Positions 1 through 6,357 of a stretch of 8,378 nucleotides of DNA are shown here, piece after piece; positions within the stretch are counted from its first letter, which is position 1; each line of letters begins with the position of its first letter. The DNA is taken from contig CAZAMT010000177.1 in the NCBI GenBank assembly GCA_964486145.1, forward strand, positions 1 through 8,378. The letters run 5' to 3'. A program made the position numbers and the translations under genes. The notes beneath the pieces were generated by a model. The model worked only from the letters and a program-made list of their open reading frames with translations, was not told where the DNA came from and made no database searches. The stretch is from CAZAMT01 sp964486145. GTDB taxonomy: Bacteria; Bacteroidota; Bacteroidia; Bacteroidales; JAAAOM01.

Positions 1-23
1 GTCCCCTTTAGGGGATTTAGGGG
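1..23. repeat. Short G-rich tandem repeat at window edge
   Basis: Two copies of the 8-mer TTTAGGGG lie at 7-14 and 16-23, separated by a single A and preceded by CCCC at 3-6. The CCCC can pair with either GGGG, giving a CCCC-TTTA-GGGG hairpin. The element starts at the window edge, so its full length is unknown. It could be the end of a terminator of an off-window gene or part of a dispersed intergenic repeat; the sequence here does not decide between them. Confidence 0.35.
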
Positions 24-443
24 TAAGGTGGCTTTTTAGACCGGACTCATTTATTGCTTAGTTAATCAATATAAATGCCAACCGGTTTAAAAGTGCCCTG
101 ACAGAACATAACAAACAACTAATCAGCTACATACAAATAAATGACAAAACGACTGCTTATGTTGCAAAAACAGACAAAACGGCATATAAATTTATACAAC
201 CCTTTGATACGTGCGTATTTACAAAAAGCGATACAACGGATGTCTGATGTTTCCGTGTAGGGATACAACCGGGAGTAGCCGGCCAGGGAATAATTTTTTT
301 TAATCTTCTTATGGATATCAAGATGTGAGGGCAGAGCTGCGGATCCATAGCAGGGATATATTAAAAAATACCCGTGGAATTATCATAATGGTTGATTTTG
401 GTTATAAAAGGAAAAATTGTGTTATTTAATGCAGCAGGTTTTT
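24..443. other. Intergenic region without a supported gene
   Basis: No convincing coding sequence was found on either strand. A 63-codon open frame on the minus strand (157-348) has no recognisable motif and an unlikely composition. Small-scale structure includes a perfect 8-bp palindrome AACCGGTT at 80-87 and three copies of ATACAAC starting at 194, 231 and 263. The second half is more GC-rich (about 240-345) than its surroundings, which could mark decayed coding DNA, but I could not identify any remnant. No tRNA or other structured RNA is recognisable. Confidence 0.5.
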
Positions 444-474
444 TTTGTCATTCATTATATATCCTATACATTCG
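444..474 (+). promoter_or_regulatory. Bacteroidota-type promoter for the GH5 gene
   Basis: TTTG at 444-447 is followed after 19 bp by TACATTCG at 467-474, which matches the Bacteroidota -7 consensus TAnnTTTG at all but one defined position. The consensus -33/-7 pair TTTG and TAnnTTTG with roughly 19-21 bp spacing is established for Bacteroides-type sigma factors. Transcription would start near 480, leaving an AT-rich leader of about 25 nt before the ATG at 506. That supports the ATG at 506 over an in-frame ATG at 392, which lies upstream of the promoter. The region is AT-rich, so a chance match cannot be excluded. Confidence 0.45.
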
Positions 475-505
475 ACATTGTAAAACATTAATTAAAAACA
501 TTATT

Positions 506-1636
506 ATGAAAAGGATTTTATTAGCAGCAATACTCGCTGCCGTATGTTCGTTAGCTTTCATCACTTGTAAGAATGCTGGTAACACAGATTCCGAAGCAAA
601 AGTTCAGGAAATTTATGATTCATTTGAAATCAAAAGAGGTACGAACATAGCCCACTGGCTTTCGCAAAGCGATAGAAGAGGTGCTGAAAGGGAACGATTC
701 TTTACAAAAGATGATGTGGATTATATTGCTCAACTCGGCTTTGACCATGTACGTATTCCGATTGATGAGGAGCAAATGTGGGATGAAGAAGGGAAAAGGC
801 ATCAGGAAGCCTTCCACTTGCTCGAAAACGCTTTGCGTTGGTGCCATGATAACGATCTTCGCGCGATTGTTGACTTGCACATTTTACGATCGCACCACTT
901 TAATGCTGAGGAAAAACCATTGTGGACGGAGCCGGAAGCACAGGACCGATTTATTGATCTCTGGAGAGATTTATCTTCGGCGCTCAAAAAATGGCCGGTT
1001 GGTATGGTGGCTTATGAGTTGATGAATGAACCCGTAGCCGATGATCCTGAACTATGGAATAATCTTGTTGCAAAAGCCGCCAACGCTATCAGGGAACTGG
1101 AACCTGAACGGATTGTTGTTATCGGTTCAAATCGCTGGCAATCAGCCGATACGTTTGATGAACTAAAGCTTCCTGCCAATGATACAAACATCCTGTTAAG
1201 TTATCATTTTTACGAACCTTTCCTGCTTACACATTACAAGGCGAGCTGGACGTTTCTGGATAATTACCAGGGGCCGGTGCACTACCCGGATGAAATAATT
1301 ACCCGGACTGAATGGGAGGATCTGAATGATGATTACAAAGAACGGCTAACCGGAAGCACCGGGAAAACATATAACAAAAAGGTTCTTACCAAAATGATGC
1401 AAAAACCCAGGCACAAATCGGAACACACGGGGTTGAATCTTTATTGCGGCGAATTTGGAGTTATTGATGGCGCTCCCCGCGAAGATGCACTGGCATGGTA
1501 CCGAGATATGATCGCCATCTTTGAAGAATATGACATCGCTTATGCCAACTGGAACTATAAGAGTGGTAGTTTTGGTCTGGTAGATGGTGACATGAATCCG
1601 GATCAGGAGCTAATTGACATCATACTGGGCAACTAA
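506..1636 (+). CDS. Secreted GH5 glycoside hydrolase, probable lipoprotein
   Basis: A 376-residue exported enzyme of glycoside hydrolase family 5 (clan GH-A), expected to cleave beta-linked glucan, mannan or a related beta-glycan with retention of configuration. Residues 1-20 form a signal peptide with a basic start and hydrophobic core. Cys21 follows FIT, an imperfect lipobox, so lipid anchoring is likely but not certain. The catalytic domain spans about 40-376: HVRIP with Arg83, DLH at 123-125, the acid/base Glu175 in MNEP, SYHFY with His234, and the nucleophile Glu316 in GEFG. Trp349 in ANWNYK near the C-terminus fits the substrate-stacking position. There is no carbohydrate-binding module. 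The frame is open back to an ATG at 392, but the extra 38 residues would bury the signal peptide, so 506 was chosen. The gene has no SusC/SusD-type neighbours here and converges on the MBOAT gene. The family is secure; subfamily and substrate are not. Confidence 0.9.
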   Translation: MKRILLAAILAAVCSLAFITCKNAGNTDSEAKVQEIYDSFEIKRGTNIAHWLSQSDRRGAERERFFTKDDVDYIAQLGFDHVRIPIDEEQMWDEEGKRHQEAFHLLENALRWCHDNDLRAIVDLHILRSHHFNAEEKPLWTEPEAQDRFIDLWRDLSSALKKWPVGMVAYELMNEPVADDPELWNNLVAKAANAIRELEPERIVVIGSNRWQSADTFDELKLPANDTNILLSYHFYEPFLLTHYKASWTFLDNYQGPVHYPDEIITRTEWEDLNDDYKERLTGSTGKTYNKKVLTKMMQKPRHKSEHTGLNLYCGEFGVIDGAPREDALAWYRDMIAIFEEYDIAYANWNYKSGSFGLVDGDMNPDQELIDIILGN

Positions 1637-1697
1637 ATCGAATTAAACTTAATGCAATTGTCTTTTACCTGTTTTAAAGTGAAAGGCTTTCTTTTCC

Positions 1698-3362
1698 TTA
1701 AAACTGAAAATAGATAAACGGTTGCAATTCAGCAGAAATGGATTGATAAATTATAAATATAATTAGCGCTGTAATAATTATTTTTAAATACACCGGGGTG
1801 TTGATAAACCAGTTTCTGTAAGCTACTTTCCAGTTTTCAGGTAACCAGTGTACAATAAATCCCAGCAGCATAACCCCAAATACGGATTTATAGGAGCCGA
1901 TCATCTCCGGAACCTGAGACCAGCTAAAACTGCTACCTATCTGGTTTAGCATTGAATAGGTTTTTGGCATGGATTCACCGCGAAACCAAACCCTGGTAAA
2001 TGTAATAAAATTGAATGTCAGAAATATTTTCCAAAACGTTGCATACCATCTGGTATTATGTTCGTAGGGACTTACCCGTTTCCAGAATTTGTATATCACC
2101 AGTCCGAGTCCGTTCAATCCACCCCACAACACGAATGTCCAGCTTGCCCCATGCCATAAACCACCGAGTAACATGGTCATCATCAAATTGATGTTGGTGG
2201 TAATGCCAAGTTTCAGGCCCGGGAAAAATCGGGTTAATATCCAGGAAACGATGATTACACCGGCAAATATTGGTGCCAGCCACAATTGACCGGCAAGCAG
2301 GATAACAAATCCAAGGATAACCATCAGGCTGATATAGGTAAATGCTGTTCCGTGCCTGCTCCCGCCCATGGGAATATACAGGTAATCTTTTAACCATGAT
2401 GACAATGAGATATGCCAGCGTTTCCAGAATTCACCCACATTTTTCGCTTTGTATGGTGAATTGAAATTTTTTGGAAGGTAAAATCCCATGAGCATAGCTA
2501 CACCAATGGCAATATCGGTATAACCCGAGAAATCACAATAAACCTGCAATGAATACCCATACAGGCCCATCAGGTTTTCAAAGCCTGAGTAAGATGCCGG
2601 ATTGGCAAACACCCTGTCTACCAGGTTAACGGCAACGTAATCGCCAATAAACATTTTTTTGACCAGCCCTTTCAGGATGAGGTAAACGCCATATCCAAAT
2701 TCCCAGGACGACAGTGTATATTTTTTGTAAAGTTGGGGAATAAAATCAGCCGCGCGGACGATTGGACCTGCAACAAGCTGTGGAAAAAATGAAACGTAAA
2801 AGCCAAAGTCGAGCAGGCTGTTTACAGGCTTAACCTTTTCCCGGTAAATATCAATGGAGTAACTTATTGTCTGAAAAGTGAAAAAACTGATTCCCACGGG
2901 AGGCAGCATTCTGTCAATTTCAAAATTTGTTCCCAGTAACTGGTTCGACCATTTTGCCGAATGTGTCACAACATCGAGGTTTAAATTGCTCACATTGTTG
3001 ATGGTCTCGGTAAAAAAATAGTCATATTTAAAAAAGCCAAGCACTGCAAGATTAATCGCAACACTTAGCGAAACCAACAGTTTTTTCCCCAGATTTCCTT
3101 TTGTGTAATAAATACCTTTGCCAATGTAATAATCAACGATGGTGGAAAAAATGAGGATGAAAAAGAACAGTCCGCCTGTTTTGTAATAAAAAAAGAGCGA
3201 AACAAGAAACAGGTAAGCGTTGCGAAGTGATTTGTTCCGATAAACAACCGAATAAATGGCCATAACCACCGCAAAAAACGCCCAAAAGTAAAATTTGGTA
3301 AAAATCAACGGAGATTCCTGGTTGAAAAGGAAAATATCTTTTATGGCTGAAGTGAGGTTCAC
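1698..3362 (-). CDS. MBOAT-family O-acyltransferase (AlgI/PatA-like)
   Basis: A 554-residue polytopic inner-membrane protein of the MBOAT family, the type that takes an acyl group (usually acetyl) from a cytoplasmic donor and passes it across the membrane for glycan O-acylation. Visible hallmarks are GISFFTFQ at 157-164, FFPQLVAGPIVRA at 192-204, DFSGYTDIAIG at 277-287, the FWKRWHISLSSWL block with His317, and GGLWHGASWTF with the invariant His404. Hydrophobic segments run through the whole protein and length is normal for bacterial members. The start is a GTG; the codon two upstream is an in-frame TAA, so no longer form exists, and the residues after the GTG resemble typical family N-termini. 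It is the last gene of the minus-strand block, 131 bp after the second SGNH gene, and its likely partners are the two SGNH proteins. The substrate (peptidoglycan or another surface glycan) is inferred only from neighbours; alginate as such is unlikely, since no alginate genes are seen. Confidence 0.92.
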   Translation of the reverse strand: MNLTSAIKDIFLFNQESPLIFTKFYFWAFFAVVMAIYSVVYRNKSLRNAYLFLVSLFFYYKTGGLFFFILIFSTIVDYYIGKGIYYTKGNLGKKLLVSLSVAINLAVLGFFKYDYFFTETINNVSNLNLDVVTHSAKWSNQLLGTNFEIDRMLPPVGISFFTFQTISYSIDIYREKVKPVNSLLDFGFYVSFFPQLVAGPIVRAADFIPQLYKKYTLSSWEFGYGVYLILKGLVKKMFIGDYVAVNLVDRVFANPASYSGFENLMGLYGYSLQVYCDFSGYTDIAIGVAMLMGFYLPKNFNSPYKAKNVGEFWKRWHISLSSWLKDYLYIPMGGSRHGTAFTYISLMVILGFVILLAGQLWLAPIFAGVIIVSWILTRFFPGLKLGITTNINLMMTMLLGGLWHGASWTFVLWGGLNGLGLVIYKFWKRVSPYEHNTRWYATFWKIFLTFNFITFTRVWFRGESMPKTYSMLNQIGSSFSWSQVPEMIGSYKSVFGVMLLGFIVHWLPENWKVAYRNWFINTPVYLKIIITALIIFIIYQSISAELQPFIYFQF

Positions 3363-3493
3363 AAGTTATTCAATAGTAATAGATTAATGATACACAATCA
3401 TTTGACCTTATTCATTCATAAATTATTTACAATCGACTGTTTACTATTTTTCAACGCTTTTGTACTATAGCAATCATTCTCTAAACCTTCTGA

Positions 3494-4852
3494 TTAATAC
3501 GAGTTAGAAGGTTGGTCCTTACAACTTATTTTTATTTCTTTTTCATTGGATTTCGCTTCTAATAATTCTTTCTTTTTGAATTTTTCCTCTTTCTCAGAAA
3601 CGAGGATGTTCAGGTGATTGTCATAGGCTTTTAAAAGGGCATTGAAAAGCAAATCGCCTTTTAGTTCATATCCTTTTCTTGTGAAATGGATCTTGTCATA
3701 CCTTGCCAGCCCCTCTTTATTCCAAACATAAATTGAATTCAATCCCCCCATGATCCTGTAAAAGTCCCATACTCCGCCCCCATATTCCTTTGCCAGTTGA
3801 ATAATTTCTTCTTCGATTTCAGCCGTATTCTTATTGATATACCTGCGAAACATGTAACTGTCATTCGGAACAGTTAGCAACAGGGCAGCATTAGGTGCAG
3901 CTTCACGGATCAGATGAAGGAGTGTGTCATAATTCTCATGGTATTCTTTCGGTTTAAAAAACCTGGTATTACCATCATTCGTACCAATAGATATGACTAC
4001 CAGATCAGGATCTACAGCCTTCATATGATCAACAAATTTCTCACAACGATTAAACGAAGGTAAACTGGCGCCATTGATGCCAACCGCATGATAAACAATA
4101 CCCGGATCATCAGTCATCAACTGAATTCCGTACAGTTCAAAAGCCAATTGCGAACGATCAGTTTTCTGAACACATAATTGCAGGGTATCTGAATAACCGG
4201 ACAGATGATACTCGGTAAACCCAAGCAGGTGGTTTTTTATTGTATCTGTGATTTCAATTTCTGCCTCAATTCCGGGATCAAAATACTGATTCCCGAAGGC
4301 ATGATATATTCTCACCTTATTAAAATCATAATTTACCTGTGAACCCGTATTTGGCGACAAATGCACCCGGCTTGTGGTATCATGTGTTCTTACTTTGATG
4401 CCCATTAGTCCGAGAGGACCATCGAGCAGTCTTTTTGTGTTTTTACTGTAATCCCAGTCACCTTGAAATGTGACCCTGTAATTCCGGGGGTTGTTGGTTT
4501 TTGCGATGCGGTAAGGAAATACCATTCCCCGTCCGCCATTGCTGCCTGGCATGAACGTTTGTAATCGTTGCCGCAGCCGGTGGGAATAAATATCAGCCTG
4601 AAGGTGAGAGCCCCCGAGATGAACAATGTTTACCTGTCCGGTTCCATACAGATAAACCGAGTCGAACTTTGCAAACAGTTGTTCAAAAGCAGAACTGTCG
4701 TGATAAAAATCAATTTCATTTTTTTCATAATGTATAAAAGGATATTCATCTATCGCGTACGGATATCCGGAAACCTGCCCAAAACTACTTGTTGAACACA
4801 TCGTTAAGATAATCCCAATACATCCTGTTACTATTTTTATGTGATTGTTCAT
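3494..4852 (-). CDS. Secreted SGNH-fold acyl hydrolase or acyltransferase
   Basis: A 452-residue SGNH/GDSL-superfamily protein, expected to act in the periplasm on acyl esters. The N-terminus is a signal peptide (about 1-25) ending in SSFG before Gln26; Cys19 follows LTM and is not a good lipobox. The four blocks are present: VHLGGSHLQ with Ser82, GINGAS with Gly261, IGTND with Asn292, and DKIHF with Asp386 and His389. The nucleophile elbow is GGS instead of GDS. Between block I and block II lie about 150 residues (roughly 104-252) of beta-rich, probably carbohydrate-binding sequence. The protein matches its upstream neighbour along its whole length (for example GDW at 131-133, VRIY at 180-183 and LYGIQL at 240-245), so the two are paralogues. 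It ends in a Lys/Glu-rich tail (about 419-446) that the paralogue lacks. The ATG overlaps the previous stop by one base. It could be the acetyltransferase partner of the MBOAT protein or an O-acetyl esterase; sequence alone does not tell. Confidence 0.85.
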   Translation of the reverse strand: MNNHIKIVTGCIGIILTMCSTSSFGQVSGYPYAIDEYPFIHYEKNEIDFYHDSSAFEQLFAKFDSVYLYGTGQVNIVHLGGSHLQADIYSHRLRQRLQTFMPGSNGGRGMVFPYRIAKTNNPRNYRVTFQGDWDYSKNTKRLLDGPLGLMGIKVRTHDTTSRVHLSPNTGSQVNYDFNKVRIYHAFGNQYFDPGIEAEIEITDTIKNHLLGFTEYHLSGYSDTLQLCVQKTDRSQLAFELYGIQLMTDDPGIVYHAVGINGASLPSFNRCEKFVDHMKAVDPDLVVISIGTNDGNTRFFKPKEYHENYDTLLHLIREAAPNAALLLTVPNDSYMFRRYINKNTAEIEEEIIQLAKEYGGGVWDFYRIMGGLNSIYVWNKEGLARYDKIHFTRKGYELKGDLLFNALLKAYDNHLNILVSEKEEKFKKKELLEAKSNEKEIKISCKDQPSNSY

Positions 4853-4854
4853 TA
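4850..4854 (-). promoter_or_regulatory. TAATG stop-start overlap (translational coupling)
   Basis: On the minus strand the stop of the first SGNH gene and the start of the second share one base in TAATG. This implies a common transcript and probably translational coupling by re-initiation. No strong Shine-Dalgarno sequence precedes the ATG; the closest purine-rich run is AGCAGAA. The overlap fixes the start of the downstream gene and argues that the two paralogues are made together. Confidence 0.75.
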
Positions 4855-6333
4855 TTCTGCTGTGATTTCCGGTTGCTTGATTTCAAATTGTTCCTGGTAA
4901 CTGCCATATTCAAATATCAGGGCATTATAAAACATTTCAGCAATGATACGTGCCCCGCGGTAATTAAAATGGACAAAATCGGTTGATGCCAGCGCCGGTT
5001 TTGCAAATACCCAACTCGGCATACTGTTTTCACCTCCCATTGCCCCGAACATGTCCCAATACACTCCTCCTGCACTTAATGTTGCATTTTTCAATGAATT
5101 TCGCACGTTTATTAAGTTCGGATATGTTTTATACCTGTCTTTATCTTTGATGCTCATGTCGGCAACTCCGATCACGATAATGGGTACATTAGGCAATAAC
5201 GATTTTAAAACCATTAACTGCGATCGAAACCAACGTTCATATCGTTCGTGTCCATCGCCGATATACGGAACTACATTCCCTCCGAATTGCAGTATTAATA
5301 GCTCAACATTCAACTCGTTGTAAATGTTTTTTAATAGAGAACGGTTTATTTTTGAGAATTCAAGACCAGAGCTTCCGCGCATAGCAACATTGTCAACTGC
5401 AACTCCATTCGATGCATCTAAGGCGATACCGTATATTTCGGGACTGTCATTTCCTTCAAATTTCAGTTGTATGTTTCGTACCGGTTCATCAAAAACCCAT
5501 TTCATAACTTGCAATGTTGACGAAGGTGGAATTAAATCGGCATCAACCAGTTCATTTTCGGCATATAGTTCAGTTGTAAATGGTGCGGAGTTGTGCCCAT
5601 AAAATACGCGTACCACCTGAAAATCTCTTACTGACGGGTAGGACTGCCTGGCCTCTTCAAGGAACACTGATGCGGTATAATTCGCGTTATCAATGGAATC
5701 ATAAGGAGTAAACCGGGAGAAGCTGGCCAGGGCTCCGTAGCGGTTGTGCTGAAGTGTTGAATCAACATTACCATAGGCCGTATACCTGTACCAGTCGCCT
5801 TCGTTTGTTTGTTTGATGGAATACTGGAAATCATACGGTTGAACTGCCGAAATAAGCCCGGGACCCGATCCACCAAAACGTTTTTGCATTTTATTCCGGA
5901 TAAAGGCTGTCATCCTGTCCCCTTCAATTTGCGAATCACCATAATGCATGATCCTGATTCGGTTTTTTGAAGTTTTTATCCTGGAAAGTGATTTAAAAAA
6001 AGGGTACAACGCATTAGGGTCATTGTCAGGAAAATCAAAGCGGAACACTTTTTTTTTGAGAATGGAAGCATCTGCACGGACGGTATCAAATCCAACTACT
6101 TCATCGACCAGTTCCACGCTATCGGCATCGGCTCCAAGTTCCTCACTTTGGTACAGGATGCCTGAAATATCAGCATATTCGACCTGTGGCTCAAAAAAAA
6201 ATTCATAAATGGTAGGAAACTGCAATTTAACATTTTTAGTAACTACAATCCCATCTTTGGGGAAATAAAGCATTCCCACCAGTAAAAGAAGAAAAACCGA
6301 CAATATAAAAAAGAGGGTTTTTAAAGGCTTCAT
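4852..6333 (-). CDS. Membrane-anchored SGNH-fold acyl hydrolase or acyltransferase
   Basis: A 493-residue SGNH-superfamily protein with one N-terminal hydrophobic segment (about 5-23) preceded by Lys residues, read as an uncleaved inner-membrane anchor with the rest in the periplasm. After a variable acidic linker (about 50-95) come the catalytic blocks: MHYGDSQIEGDR with Ser134, MRGSSG with Gly320, FGGN with Asn353, and TDFVHF with Asp452 and His455, so the full S-G-N-H set is intact. Residues about 155-310 form a large insertion between block I and block II, with GDW at 179-181 and a beta-strand-rich stretch leading to IYGIALD. The Neisseria peptidoglycan O-acetyl esterase Ape1 also has a domain inserted in an SGNH fold, but I cannot claim homology of the insert. 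Starts 24 bp after the transglycosylase stop, with purine-rich GAAAGA just before the ATG, and overlaps the next gene. Likely partner of the MBOAT protein; transferase or esterase activity is open. Confidence 0.85.
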   Translation of the reverse strand: MKPLKTLFFILSVFLLLLVGMLYFPKDGIVVTKNVKLQFPTIYEFFFEPQVEYADISGILYQSEELGADADSVELVDEVVGFDTVRADASILKKKVFRFDFPDNDPNALYPFFKSLSRIKTSKNRIRIMHYGDSQIEGDRMTAFIRNKMQKRFGGSGPGLISAVQPYDFQYSIKQTNEGDWYRYTAYGNVDSTLQHNRYGALASFSRFTPYDSIDNANYTASVFLEEARQSYPSVRDFQVVRVFYGHNSAPFTTELYAENELVDADLIPPSSTLQVMKWVFDEPVRNIQLKFEGNDSPEIYGIALDASNGVAVDNVAMRGSSGLEFSKINRSLLKNIYNELNVELLILQFGGNVVPYIGDGHERYERWFRSQLMVLKSLLPNVPIIVIGVADMSIKDKDRYKTYPNLINVRNSLKNATLSAGGVYWDMFGAMGGENSMPSWVFAKPALASTDFVHFNYRGARIIAEMFYNALIFEYGSYQEQFEIKQPEITAE

Positions 6334-6357
6334 TCTTTCATTATCGCAGGTTCGGAT

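Noticed and set aside
157..348. 63-codon open frame on the minus strand in the left intergenic region
   Set aside because: No motif, no plausible signal peptide or fold, unlikely composition and no clear initiation context; most likely chance.
392..505. Longer start of the GH5 gene at the ATG at 392
   Set aside because: It would place 38 residues ahead of a typical signal peptide and lies upstream of the promoter-like site at 444-474.
1681..1695. Possible terminator between the convergent GH5 and MBOAT genes (GAAA-GGC-TTTC followed by TTTT)
   Set aside because: The stem has only four pairs, three of them A-T, so it is too weak to call as a terminator.
1698..3362. Alginate acetylation (AlgI with AlgJ/AlgX) as the role of the MBOAT gene
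   Set aside because: No alginate synthesis or export genes are present, and the neighbours are a peptidoglycan-active enzyme and SGNH proteins with an inserted domain; only the fold-level likeness to AlgI is kept.
4778..4852. Lipoprotein reading of the second SGNH protein through Cys19
   Set aside because: The residues before Cys19 are LTM, with Met at the position that should be small; cleavage after SSFG is a better fit.
5051..5602. Two end-to-end plus-strand open frames opposite the first SGNH gene
   Set aside because: They lie antisense to a well-supported coding sequence with intact catalytic motifs and show no recognisable protein features.
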